In this document: positions 46,324 through 57,915 of the stretch, piece after piece
Numbering within the stretch: position 1 is the first letter of the stretch
How the letters are laid out: each line of letters begins with the position of its first letter
Source of the DNA: Volvox africanus
Lineage: Eukaryota; Chlorophyta; Chlorophyceae; Chlamydomonadales; Volvocaceae
Assembly: GCA_030268105.1 (NCBI GenBank)
Contig: BSDZ01000005.1
Span: 186,001 to 250,000, forward strand
Direction: 5' to 3'
Length of the DNA stretch: 64,000 bases
Position numbers and translations under genes: made by a program
Notes under the pieces: model-generated
What the model was told of the DNA's origin: nothing
Database searches by the model: none
The model's input: the letters and a program-made list of their open reading frames with translations, nothing else

Positions 46324-49300
46324 ATGGCACGTCCCGTACAGACGGCGAATGCAATGTGGCCGGGGCTACAGCAGCCGGGCTCCGTGCCTCCAACGAAGCC
46401 GCGGCGGCGCAAAGTTGCCGACTCCAAAACCACCCCGCCGCCGCCGCCGCCGCCACCATCCCGTCCGTTTCAACAGCAACATGCGCGCCGCCTCCAGGGA
46501 GGTCCCTCATCTCCCCAGCAGCTACAGCAGCTGCGGCGCGACGACCTGTTGATGACCCCGGGGGAACAGCCCCACCCTCGGCGGCAGCGCTGGATGGATC
46601 GACGTCACCATCACCACCACCACCAGTCCCTGTCGCCCCGGCGGCCACGTCAGCGGGATCTCACACTGCCCCACTCGAGCAGCCTCATCCAGGATAACGA
46701 GGTTCCGTCCGTCAGCGAGGAGGAGGAGGATTCATTTGGGGGGGAGGGGCAAGGGGGGAAGGGTGAGGAGGAAGAGGGGGAGGGGGAGCTGCAGCATTTG
46801 ATCACACCGCCGCTGTTGCTAAGCCCACCGGCGGCGGTGGTGGCGGCGGCTCTTTCGGACACCCAAGGACCAGCCTCTGGTGGTTCCGGAGCAGATGTAT
46901 ATGCTGCCGCGGCCGTTGCAGAGTCACGTGGGACTCCGATTCGGAGCTCCCCTTCCCTGGAGCATTTAATCATGGGCGCGGAGTCGGCGGAGGCACTGGC
47001 GGATCTGCTCTCTTCCGAACAAGTGCGGCAGTCGTACTACGACCGGACTGTACCAACACGCGGAGACACTACCTTCCTCGCTGGATTCGGCCCAAAACCT
47101 GATTCCGGATCCAACCTTTGGGGTCAGCGGCTGCTGCTACTCGGCTGCCGGCGGATGGCGGATGTCTTCACGAGGAGGGCTTCGGAGCGCGGCTGCGGCT
47201 CCTCCGTGGTTTCGGAGGAGGCGCCCATGGCCGTGCTGTGTGGTCAGGTGCTGGCGTCCGCGCGGGCGGGGCTGTTGGGCAGTGCGGCCTTCTGTGAGGC
47301 CGCAGAAGTGTTATGGCGGCGGCTGGGCTGCAAAGACCCATGGTTCTGGAGCGAGATGTTGGTGGCGGCGGAGCGGGATCTGCCGTCCTGGACCCCGCAG
47401 CAGGTGGGCCTTGCGGCTGGAGATGCCGGTGCGGGTCGTTGACAAAGGTCGCACTGCCGGATCGATGGATGAGGTGCAGTGAGGGGAGAGGATGTGAGCG
47501 GTGTGGTGCTGAGTGCCACCCGGTGGTCAGGTGTCAGGAACCCCCTTGGGTCCCTTCCGCCCGCATCGTGGGTCGCGGTGTCCGCGCGTGAAGCGAATTG
47601 AAGCCGCATCGCTCATCGGCATCAGGCGCCGCCGCACAGGTGACAGGTCCGGGTTCGTGACGATTCCGAAAACGTCCCCTTTCCCTCTATGATCTCTCCC
47701 GCCAATGCTGCCGACTTCCACGGGCGCCACGTGAACTCCCCACCCCAAACGAGCAGTCTTCGTATCGTTGCAAGCATCACGCGCAACATGTCCCCAACAT
47801 TCCCCCGCCCCTTAATCGCTTCTCGCCGCTGTCGTACCGTCAGATGGCCGCCCTGCTGGAACCCGCAGCCGCATGCTGCGGTGCGGGACTGCCCGGAGGG
47901 ATTGGCGCGGATGTGCTTTCCGCAGGTTGGGATGGCGGCGGCGGCAGAGGTAGAGTTGGAGGGGGGGGTGGCGGCGGCGGTGGTGTTTACCGAGGTTCAG
48001 TGGCCGCGGTACCCTTGTCCTGGCTGGAGAAGGCGGAGGAGCGACTGCTGCAGTGCGCAGATAGCATTGGTGAGCGAGGAGCCCCTCGGGGGGGGGATAA
48101 GGCCCTGAGGAACGGGCGCGGCCACAGGAACGCTCGGGCGCACGTACCTAACGAATGCAGCAAATGTACTCCTGCCAGCTCCCAGCTCCCAGCTCCCAGC
48201 TTCCAGCTCCCAGCTGTCAGTTGATAGCCGATAGCCGATAGCTGCTAAGCAGCCGCATCGCTGTCCGAACGACACTTGGCACAGGCACTTGACAAACACT
48301 ATCTCGATAACTGAACGAACGATTAAAACTCCCAACGAATAACCAAAGGTATAACTTACTTGCTGGCACCGATATGTCGTAGCCGTTGTGGGGGTGCCAG
48401 ATGCACTTTAGGGTTTTAGAGGTAGGGCCTTATGGTAAACACGAGCAAATAAAATGTGAACAAGCTATATGCGGTTTGTGGTGGCGGTTGGGACCGGTAC
48501 AGATTCTGTACCTTTTTTCGGTTGAGGGAACGACCTGCCTCCTTCCTCCACCCCTTATAAGGCTCATCGGACGCTGTCAGGTTGCTGTTGGCGATGGCAG
48601 CACTCCGCTACACACCCCGGCGGGGTGGCTCCCGGGTGCTCGTGGCGTCGGCGGGGGCGGCATTCCGGGGCTGCAGGTGGAGGCGGGGACATACACCGCG
48701 GCCGCCGTCACCGCCACCTGCAGCGCTGCCGACGGGGTCGCCAATGGCGTCAGCGCCGCTCCGGAACCACTCGGAGTCTTGGCCGGTTTCCGGCGATACC
48801 TCCCCGCACTCCATTCCGCGGCCTGCAGTGCCAGGCGGCGGGGACAGGGCCGGCGAGCGGTGTTGGGAAGAAGAGGAGGAGCTATCGGAGTTTCAACTGC
48901 GAGCGCTACTGCTGGTGAGAAGAAGATGCAGGGGGTGGAGGGGGATCTGTGGCATGATGGGCTTTTATGTATGACCTTCGGGGGCTTCTGTGTCCCTCCT
49001 CAGCGCCGGACCTCCCCTCCCCTCCCCTCCCCTTTCCCACTTCCTGATGTTCAGGCTATGTCTGCGTTAGACGGGGCCTACCCCGGCGAGGCCTGGCTAG
49101 CGGACTGGTGTGCATCATACCAGCAGTACCTTGTGACCCATGGGTCCGGCCTCAATGTGACGCCGAGTGGCCGGACAGTGGCACACGATTCACATGGCGC
49201 TACTGCTACAGCTGCCAATGATGGTTCTGAGTCTGGTTCCGACGAGGCCCCGTCAGCGGGTCCGGGTGCGGCAGCAGTAGCAGACATCCTATACTGTCTG

Positions 49301-50211
49301 GCGAGCCTTCAGGTGGAGGAGCGGGGAGGGCGCCAACTTGTACTCATGTACGACGAAAACACAGGGTACCTGCATGGGTCCAGTTTCCCCACTAGCTGCA
49401 AAGTGTCACCCGCAGTGTCCGTTACCTGCCGTCTGTTTCCCCCTTTCATCCTCCCCCTCATACCCGCGTTTCGACCCACAAGTTCGTTCCCCCGGAGCTC
49501 TGGGAGGCTGCTGCTCTGGGGGCGGTACAACCCGGCCTCCGCCCCTGGCTGGCCCTGGCTGCAGAGGTAGACCCGGAAACGCACACATGGGCAATAGCTC
49601 CGGAACCACTGCAAGATTGGGATCTCTCGCAGCAGCAGCCAACTGATGCCGATCTGCATGGGGACCTCCTACCGCCCGTCAAGCTTGTTCAGCTAGCCTG
49701 GGCGGTGGGAGCCCTGGCGGCGGCGTGCCCAGTACCGCCACCACCGCAGTCACCGTCGCTGCCGATGTCACCATCAGCCATGGCGCGCGCCGGCCGGCGG
49801 CGGCGGATGCGAGAGCACCGGCGGCGGGTGTTCGGTGCGGCGCTGGCGGCGGTGATGGCCTGGGGGACCGACGGGTCGGTGGATGCGGCTGCCGTCGCTG
49901 CGGCAGCGGCCGAGGTTCGCCCGAGGGGCCCTGTGTCAGCGGCAGATGGGCGGATGGTTAGGTTTTCCCGTTGGAATGGCGTTGTTAGTAGAGGGGTAAG
50001 CGACAACTTCACCAGACCTGTCGGGTATGACGGTACGGCAGCGGCAACGGGAGGGGCATGGATGGCGGACTGTGGTGACGTGGCGGCTTGGGCTGCCTGT
50101 GTGCGGGATGTGTTGTGGGGGATGAAGGCCGCGGGCTTGGCGGAGGCAGCGCCGGGCGGCAGCTTTGGAGTTGTTGCCGCTTCTGTATTGGACACACCTA
50201 GTGAGATGTAG
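46324..50211 (+). CDS. Large Ala-rich helical-repeat protein, possibly OPR-like
   Basis: Exons: 46324-47403, 47844-48069, 48562-48914, 49055-49312, 49483-50211. Phases agree; 881 aa from the first in-frame ATG. The first 220 residues are Pro/His/Gln-rich, then an acidic Glu/Gly run. The rest has amphipathic helical units with the look of octotricopeptide (OPR) or FASTK-type proteins of green algae: DAVRLLLAMAALRYTP, EFQLRALLLAMSALDG, DILYCLASLQ, PPELWEAAALGAVQPG, VKLVQLAWAVGALAAA. OPR proteins bind organelle RNAs to stabilise them or help translation. The match here is by general pattern only, as no canonical PPPEW-like repeat or RAP domain is visible. Gly-rich runs interrupt several helices. 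A plastid or mitochondrial site is inferred. Confidence 0.6.
48175..48236. repeat. Short tandem repeats in intron 2 of the helical-repeat gene
   Basis: About six copies of CAGCTCC (7 bp) followed by three copies of ATAGCCG. Confidence 0.8.
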
Positions 50212-51335
50212 CTGGGGCATTCTGGGGAGGGGGGTTAGGTTGCCGAGAAAGCATGATCCACCTCTACGGATGTCCAGTACAGTAACGAATGACATCATTT
50301 CATCATCAATACACTGTGGTGGCGGACCGTAGGATATTCAGAATACGAACGGTGCTTTTCTACGATATCATGTGTTTATTGCCAAGTTCCATGTAGGCGC
50401 TTGAAGACAGGGGGGAAGGGGGGGAGGGCAGAAATACGAAAAAATGGAGTTGGAGGCCCCGCGCTGCGGTAAGAGAGGTAGGGGACCCGGTTGGGGGGGC
50501 CGGAACTAGTCCAGCTATACCGATTGCCGATGTCGTACTAGGGTTGAAGCCGGATGCTGTTGCCGTTACGAGGCGCTGGAAAGGCGCCAAATTGTGGCGT
50601 CATGTCCGACTATCCCAATGTTGGTGTCCAAACAGCGGAGGGATATTGCGACCACTGACTCTTATTCGTGCAACGAGGCACTGCGTTCTTGACAAGGAAG
50701 CTGCTGTATGTGCAATGAGCAGGTCCGTGTGGGGCTTATGTCTGATCCATGAAATGGTGCTGATGAATGATGATCATGGAAGGGGGCTACAGCGGAGGGC
50801 CAAGGTCTCGGCTGATGGTGGTTGTGGTGATGGTTGTGGGTTCAGGTGAATGAAACGAACCGGCTGTTGCTGGTACTGAAGGAACGAGGACTAATCGTGA
50901 ACGCTGATCGGATGATCGCTGACGTCGTCCAGGAGTAGGAAAAGTGGAAATGAGCCGGGACCTAAACTAGCTAGGTAGCCGCGAATTATAGAGGCGTAGT
51001 AGTGCAAACTCTCCTTCACCCGGCCGCATTGACATACGCTGCAGCGAGGAGGGACACACGCACGGACCTCGTGTCCAGAAACGCAAACCACTGATCAACC
51101 ACTGAGCCCAGCGAAGCCATGACCCTGGAGAGAGGAGACCTTCTTCCGGATCCGAAGAGGACCTCTTCGGACAGCGCCCCGTCCCGGTGTCCAGCTCCCC
51201 CAAACTGTCATTTCTTCGGAGGGATGAAAGCAGACATGCCCGCCGCCGCGATCCCAATCACCCTATAACCTGATCCCTTAACTCCGTATCATTCACTAAA
51301 TGCGGCTATGTCTATGTCTGCCCCAAACATCTGAT
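50212..51335. other. Intergenic region between convergent genes, with a dispersed repeat
   Basis: 3' flanks of the helical-repeat gene (plus) and the aldo-keto reductase (minus). It contains dispersed element copy E at about 50848-51005. I see no gene. Confidence 0.4.
50848..51005 (+). repeat. Dispersed element copy E, intergenic
   Basis: A diverged copy: GAATGAAACGAAC, GGTACTGAAGGAACGAGGAC, GACGTCGTCCAGGAGTAGGA, AAGTGGAAA, TAGCCGCGAATTATA match the other copies in the same order. This is the only copy outside a predicted intron. Confidence 0.65.
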
Positions 51336-54300
51336 TCACATCACTTCAGAGGGATTCCAGCAGTACTTGTGACCGTCCTCCAGCCCCTCCAATGCCGCAA
51401 CCTGCGGGGGACTCAGTTCCCAGTCCGCTCCCAGGAGTGCATCCTCCTGCCATTCCGCAATGCGCTCGGGCCGGACACTCTTAGGTATGACTGCGCAGCC
51501 TCCCTTGAGTGGACGCACGGGAAGTAGGGAGGGGGAGTCGAATAAACGAGGCATGATACCGCTGTAGACGCTGCTGTTAAGCATGGCTAACCGTGATGGT
51601 GGAGGCGATGTCCCAGGTAGGGAAGGTGAAGGCGTTGGAACGTAAACTAGGTAGCCACCAAGGCCGCAAATAGAAGCCAAAAATAAAGGAAGAGAATCGT
51701 AACTAAGTTTCCCATTGGCCATGTTGCTGGTGGCGGTTGGGTGCACTGAAGTAGGAAACGCGAAATCTGATAGCTGACAGCTGGTACCGCGTGTACCTCC
51801 CAACCCCCTTTCTTCTTAAAAAGCCCAGAGCGCCCTAACCCCATCGACCTGGCCCCCAAATCAGCCCGGGCTATTCTAAAGATCGAGCGCGCACCAACCA
51901 AACGAAACAAAGTCTCACGCGAACTGACCTGGGACAGCGGCGGCGGTAGCAGCCGCAAAGTTCAAGGGCGTGCAAATGCGAGGGGAAGAAAGGTAAGGGC
52001 AAGAAAAAGAGACGCGAGAGGAGAAGTCCCAGGCAGTTAGAGCAAGGCTAAGAAACCGTGCACCCGGGAAGGGAAAACCGTGCCGCTGTATTTAGCCGTA
52101 ACCAAGGAGGCAGCGAAGGAATAGCCAGGACGTGATGAATAGATTTGGAAAAAAGGATGGGAGGACTTATATATATGTCGGGGAACGGAAAGTACGGCAT
52201 GGGCATGCGGGAATGAGAAGAACACCGGAATGGGCGTTAAGAGCCACAGTTGTGAAAGAAGAAAGCGGGGCACAGACTAAGACGCGCGGTGAGGGGCGGT
52301 ACGAAACAAGAAGGATGAAGAGAGGATGGGAAGATGTTGGGTTTTGGTTTCGTAATACGAACGGCATGAGAAAGAAGGGGTCCGGCGAGGGCGGGGCTAG
52401 GGAACTGAGGGCTGCCTTCCTTTGCTTGCAGAGGAGAACTGACAAGAGAGGGTAGGGAGGGGTGCAGCCGGCAGATACCGGACGAGGAAAGGTACCCCGC
52501 GGCCATGAATGAGGAGATGCACGTCAGCACTGCTCACAGCCAACCCACTCCCATTCTCCATTCACAACTAACCGCTGACTCCGAACACTCAGGCGTCCCT
52601 ACCTCCGGCCTGACCACTACCGGCGTCTTGAGTCCAACCGCCCCTTCCATTTCCCGCTCGTCTGCCACCTCTCATCCCACTCACCTGCAAGGCCCATCGG
52701 AGCAGAACCTGCGCGGGAGTCCGCCGCACCTCTGCCGCCACCCGGGTGACAGTGGGGTGGTTCAGGAGGTCCGAACAGCCCAGGGAGGCGTACGCCACCA
52801 CCGCAATACCTTAGAGAAAGGGAGGTAAGGGGAGAGGGTGGGGGAAGAGGAAAACCCAACTTATCAGGTATGCGGAGTCACACAAGTAAGGGACACAACG
52901 CCCTCAGGCCCCAACACCCGGGTGGCCCCAGGCCCAGGGCGCAGGTATGGGGGCAGTTGAGGAATCCGAGCACGCAAGCACCTTTCCAGGCAGGCTAAGA
53001 CAATGCCGGGGTCTCACCTCACATCGGCACATGGTCCCGGGATGCGGGTAGGTACCACTTACCTTGCCGTTCACAGAGCTGCCGCAGCTCCCACCTCTGG
53101 CGCCTAGGGTGCACCTCGAACTGATTCACCTGATCATGACGCGTTTGGAGCCGTTTGTGTAGTACGGAGGGCAGTTGGCAGCAGATCGCAGCGGTCCGCA
53201 CCCCCAGCTCTTTGGTGAGATGAGATATGTGTGAGACCGCAAAGAGCTCTTTGGGGCATCAACATTACCAGGGGCATGACAAGGGACTAACAACAACAAC
53301 AACAATAGCTAAAGGATAGAAACATCCCTCCAATGCACACAAGCAGTACGGCGTTCGTGAGGGGTCAAGAGGTCTCGTCCGAGCGCTGTCCACCACCCCT
53401 CCATTCCCACAGCCCACCATGGGTTTCACCGCCGCCCGTGCCAGCAGCTCCTGCAGGTGGCGCTCCTCGTAGTTGCTCACACCGATGGCCCGAACACGTC
53501 CCTGAGGAGAGGTCCAACACCGGGTGGGGTACGGGGTGGGCCTACGGGCCGCACCTGAACTGGCGGGGGAGACGGCGGCGACCCAGCCGGGGTGGGGAAT
53601 TAGGAAGAATGTTTGGGGACGGAGGAGCGCACTAAGGCGCATGCGGTACAACTACGTGTATATCTATGATGTGCGGGGAAAGGGATAGGTAGTGAAGGAG
53701 GGTAAAAGGGGTCCCTCCATCGATCCCCACCGCCCACACCTCGCTGTACAGCCTCTCCAGCTCCTGCCACGTCTCCCACCGCATTTGTGAATTGAGAGGA
53801 CTGTTCGGTCCCACCCTTGAAACTCCGGGCCAGTGGACCAGAACCAGGTCCTGAAGGCGGGCCGGGCGGCGGACGGCACATGGGAGGGGGAGCAGAGGGC
53901 CGTGAGAGACAGAAGCGGATTCCGCTCAGTGATCCCAAGGTCGGGGTCGGAAAGGTAGGAGAGGCAAGGACAGCAGCGAAACACGCCAAACACTGTCTCG
54001 GCAGTGGGAGGGGATGGGGCGGGTGCGATATAACCAGGAGTACGAGTTCTGCAAAGTGCGGGACATGTGTGTACATCGCATTAGAGCACCATCCATCGTG
54101 CTTCGCGCATCTTTTCTTGCTGGATGCAGCCTGCATGCTGGAGTGCAGTACTGGGCATGTTGCCGTACGCTGGAAACACTCCCGCTAGACATCCCTTGCA
54201 CGCACCAAGTACTGCACTCCGATGCGTTCCATAATGCCTTCTACTGCTGTACGGGCTCGTCCGGCGCCCTGTTCGTACGGCGATACTTTACTCGTCACAA

Positions 54301-55215
54301 ACACCTCTCCTCGAGGTACCCCACTGGCAATCAGCGCTTCCCGAATAGGGCCCTCATTCTGGTGCGCCAAGGGGGGTAAAGGGAAAGAGAAAATAACGCG
54401 ATAAGAATGTGTGTAGGGAGGTGGCTGAGGGGAAGAATCCTAAAACCCTTTCGGTACAGACTCCCTCACATACAGACATCCGCGGCTGGTAAGGTACCTG
54501 TGGAACCGCCTAATGCTCAGAATTGGCACAGATGAGCCATTCTGATGCCGCATCATATCAAGATGGACGTCCAACAGAAAAATTCGCCGTTTCAACGGTT
54601 CCACGACGTCTTCACACCACAACCAAACACTTCTTCAGCGCCTCTTCGCACTTCTTAAGATCTCATGGTCACCTTGTAAATGGAGGCTGTGTCGATGTGG
54701 CGAAGTCCCAACCGCAAGGCCGCCACCACAGCGTTGCGGGCATCGTCATCTTGAGCACGGAACGTTCCTAGCCCCACGGCCTGAGTCGAAGGGATCGTCA
54801 ACGGTGACTATGTGAGACTACACATCAGGGGTCAGGCCGTGCCGTATATTACGTGTTCTATGCACTAAACATAGGATGCTCCAGGAGATGCCCCGACGAA
54901 GGGCGATGCGTGACGGTACCCATCTGAAGAATCCGCACGAACTGTCCCTGTTGCGTTCACGAGATTGGGAGTTGTACAGCAGTGTTCCACGGGGCAGGAC
55001 AACTTGAGTACGGTCGCATGATCGTATGTAGCTACGCTGTTTCGGTTCCTCAGTTCCGATGAATCCGTTACCACCTTGCAAGGTAACCACCCGGCTTGCA
55101 CTGCTCGTAGGAATCCCAAAGAGCTAATCCTGTAATTGTGTTTTTAACATACCGGCATTTCAACCCCATTGTGAAGTTTGAGTGTGCGTGGCAGAGGCTT
55201 TCGAAGCGTCCCCAT
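51336..55215 (-). CDS. Aldo-keto reductase
   Basis: Eight minus-strand exons: 55215-55153, 54780-54673, 54358-54206, 53850-53740, 53501-53418, 53129-53063, 52809-52685, 51503-51336. Phases agree; 292 aa, the normal length for the family. AKRs reduce aldehydes and ketones with NADPH in a TIM barrel. The catalytic tetrad is present: Asp in HIDTASIYK, Tyr in the same segment, Lys in VFVTSKVSPYE, His in DLVLVHWPG. Other landmarks are KLHNGVEMPAVGLGTF at the N-terminus, GRVRAIGVSNYEERHLQELL, NQFEVHPRRQ, and the cofactor-binding end AVIPKSVRPERIAEWQ. No targeting sequence is evident, so it is probably cytosolic. Substrate cannot be read. Intron 7 (51504-52684) holds two mobile repeats in antisense orientation. 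The gene is head-to-head with the p25-alpha gene. Confidence 0.92.
51533..51765 (+). repeat. Dispersed element copy F, in AKR intron 7 (antisense to the gene)
   Basis: A diverged copy: GGGGGAGTCGAATAAACGAGG, CTAACCGTGATGGTGGAGG, AAGGCCGCAAATAGAAG, TTGCTGGTGGCGGTTG. Its G-rich end is about 12-30 bases from the 3' splice site, so on the AKR transcript it forms the C-rich tract before the last exon. Confidence 0.65.
51925..52330 (+). repeat. Second dispersed repeat, copy 2, in AKR intron 7
   Basis: Close match to 39320-39720 over roughly 400 bases, with small indels (for example an extra TATATA before GTCGGGGAACGG). As in DEG9 it lies next to a copy of the first element, in the same relative order and orientation. 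Confidence 0.85.
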
Positions 55216-55760
55216 CGTGGATGCAGATGACTCGCTGATCGATAAATCACAAGGCAAGCTTCTTAAGTTCTTAATTTAAATCATAAATGCCATTTTAAGG
55301 ATTGCAACCTCTACACATCAGTGCAACACCTGGTTGCCCTTACGTAACCGTCACATACCAAGCAACGGGCAGCTTTGGTAACCCTTTTGCATATTTTTTT
55401 GTGCGACTGCCAGAACCAATTTATAAAGGAAGTTGCCTACTGGATCTCGAAGACTCAACCATAACGTCTATCCAGGGGCTCGACAAAGTCCGATGTAGGT
55501 TTGTTCCTTTATTTTACATTCATGTAGTGCATGAAAAAGTAAAATTGACGTCTGACGCTTAACGTATTAGTTGGCAATACTTGCATCGACCTAGTCACCG
55601 TACGGATACAGGGCAGCTGTATTGCAAGCCCAAACCTTTTGAAAGCTTGAAGCCAGATGGGTGTTAAAATTTCGCACTTAACAACACAAAAATAGTTCGT
55701 CGGGAGACCGGCACGTATCATCCGAAATCCTGGAGTACGCGTTGCTCGCCTTGGCTAGAA
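55216..55760. other. Shared upstream region of the AKR and p25-alpha genes
   Basis: 545 bp between two divergent start codons. It could be a bidirectional promoter. The open frame at 55302-55562 (+) is AT-rich at third positions and shows no known domain. Confidence 0.4.
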
Positions 55761-56914
55761 ATGAGCATGGCCGAAGACTCAGCACAGCAGGTCTTCATAA
55801 AATATGCGAGCATTGGGAAAAAAGGGGTAAGCTTTCTGTAATGAAGCCAAAGGTGCGTGCAGGGCGCATGCCGCGTCACTGATGATTGTCGGGCAACTAA
55901 TTTTGCAGGTAACGCTTGCAAATGCAACACTTGATGGAGGTAAATTTGCAAAGCTTTGTCGGGAAAGCAAGCTCGTCGGGGGCGCCCTGACTCCGATGGA
56001 TGTGGAAGGCATTTACCTGCGCCTATCCAAGGGCTTCGGGAGAATCAACTACGACGGTAAGCACATCATGAAATCGTAACATATTGTAGAACCGTGTGTT
56101 CTGATTTCCTTAAGCCGCCGCTCGCCTTCTTATGATTTCCATGGTCTCGCTGGTTTTCACAGCTTGCACGTCTGGCCTTTGCCGTCATGTTCGAACCAGT
56201 ACGTAGCAAGCGGACCACCGCCCATTCGCTACCCGATATGCATTTTCAAAAGGCGGACCCTACAAACCTTGTGCAGGCTTTCTGAAGGCCCTCGGTGAAA
56301 TTTCAGCCATCAGGAAAGTAAACATGGAAGCCCTCTTCAACAAGCTGGCAGAAGCGGACCCCCTTGCCGGAGTCACCCGTCCCGCTGTCGTACGACAGCA
56401 CGACGAGAAAGTGCGTGACGTGTGGCATGCGTTGCTCTCTGTGTATGCCGCAACTGATTTGTTTACATATACAAATCCATCAGCGCTCCACGGCTTGTCT
56501 CAACGATTGCACATGTTGTGGATAACGTCAGAGCGCGTCATGATGTTGAAGATCCCGAACTTGATGGACACTTAGCCGCGTTGCGCACGGTATTGCGGAG
56601 TCGCACGACGCATGGATTCCAGCAATTGGACGATACTTATATATATATATATAATATAAATGTTTTCTTTAATATTTACTATATAACATAATATGTTATA
56701 TAATATGTAATATATGTTATACGTATGTGTATATCGGTTAGGCACACCTTGTACGCCCGACTGCTCCCACCCTAATCGCTTGTTCCAAACCACCTTAAAG
56801 TGATTGACCTTGCCTGATGTTGTGTTTTATTCCCCACAGAGGGCGAGCTTCACGGGGTTGCATCGAGTAACAGCTGGTCCCCGGTTGCCGGGGTCGCACT
56901 CCGGTCCATATTAA
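55761..56914 (+). CDS. Short p25-alpha (TPPP-like) protein
   Basis: Four exons: 55761-55826, 55909-56056, 56277-56410, 56840-56914. Phases agree; 140 aa. The p25-alpha fold is seen in FIKYASIGKKG, LDGGKFAKLCRESKLVGG, TPMDVEGIYLRLSKGFGRINYDGFLKALGEIS and the tail ASFTGLHR, which corresponds to the family's tubulin-binding end. Metazoan TPPP bundles microtubules. In flagellated algae related short proteins are found in cilia, so a ciliary or cytoskeletal role is likely but inferred. The canonical end of the family (RFDxxGxGRG) is not present after FTGLHR, so the C-terminus is diverged or my last exon is incomplete. Reading through the third donor would give a different tail, stopping at 56573-56575. 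Confidence 0.8.
56637..56720. repeat. AT-rich microsatellite
   Basis: Runs of TA and ATAATATG-type repeats in the last intron of the p25-alpha gene. Confidence 0.8.
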
Positions 56915-57451
56915 ATATGCAGTAAAAATACCCGTGGCTGTAGCGCAGCTCTCGGCCGGGCCTCGACCCCTTTCTCGCATTAATTCATTGTTGGAGAAAC
57001 AATGATGAAAATGAAAACATGTGTCATAACACAAACAGGTGGATGCTTGGAGCGTTCATTGGAATGGAAAGCGCCTTACTTGCCAGCCGCATTGCCGCAT
57101 TATACGAGTAATGGCCAATTCCCTGGCGTGTCAGCGAGGGGTTTGCACAATATGAGGACCCAATGGTGGTGATGCAGGGGGATGGATGTAGTGATCGGGA
57201 AGGGAGTTGGAGTGTTCCAGATCTGGTGCCTAATTGAAAGCTGTGATATTGGGGGGCATCGATACAGCCTGGACACGGCGGATGCCCCGATTGAGCAGAT
57301 GCCCCGCGGGTCCATGAGGCGGCGTATCCTGACATCTGGCACACTGCTGGCATGCACTTACTCCTCCCATTTCCCCATTTTTGGTTTTCCTAGGCATCGT
57401 GACCAGAATCCCATCACGTGATCATGGGACACATGGAGCCCAGCCGCATGG

Positions 57452-57519
57452 CACTGAACCCCGTCACTGAACCCCGTCACTGAACCCCGTCACTGAACCC
57501 CGTCACTGAACCCCGTCAC
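57452..57519. repeat. 13-bp tandem repeat
   Basis: CACTGAACCCCGT repeated a little over five times without change. It is followed at about 57581-57608 by (GTGAC)n with about five or six units. Confidence 0.9.
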
Positions 57520-57739
57520 AACTCATTGTTCGGTCCGCGACAAATTAGCAAGTGCGTGATGTGACTTGATGTTATGGCATGTGACGTGACGTGACGTGAC
57601 GTGACGTGGTGTTTTGATGGTATAAGTTCGGTATAAAAAGGTGGGATCAGTACTTGCTAACTCCCGCGTTCCTTGCTTGCAACGAAGCAAACTTGCAAGG
57701 GATGGGAATGGGGACACGAATACGGTTAAGTAGGTGGAT

Positions 57740-57915
57740 GGATTTTCGTAGGCGACGCTTTTGCGGCAGCCTCTGGGAAAGGTGGAGTACAGGTTCAGTT
57801 CCGAGGCCGAGGCCGCGCTGGGGACCCGGGTGCCCTTGCCGGGCCCCATGAGCGCAGCGGGTACATGGCTCGGCAGTGCGCGGGGCAGATTGTTTCGCAG
57901 GACGTCGCCGTTGAC
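57740..57915 (-). CDS. Possible coding exon, function unknown
   Basis: Within a 171-codon minus-strand frame (57523-58038), the part reading NGDVLRNNLPRALPSHVPAA through GCRKSVAYENPSTYLT has the GC-rich third positions of real exons in this window. It ends before a potential GT donor. The flanking parts of the frame look like intron. I do not recognise it, and the limits are approximate. A second frame across part of the same stretch is also GC-rich, so the call is weak. It could belong to the same gene as the exon at 58866-59027. Confidence 0.3.

Noticed and set aside
57452..57519. Possible CRISPR-like array
   Set aside because: Head-to-tail 13-bp repeats without spacers, in a eukaryotic genome.
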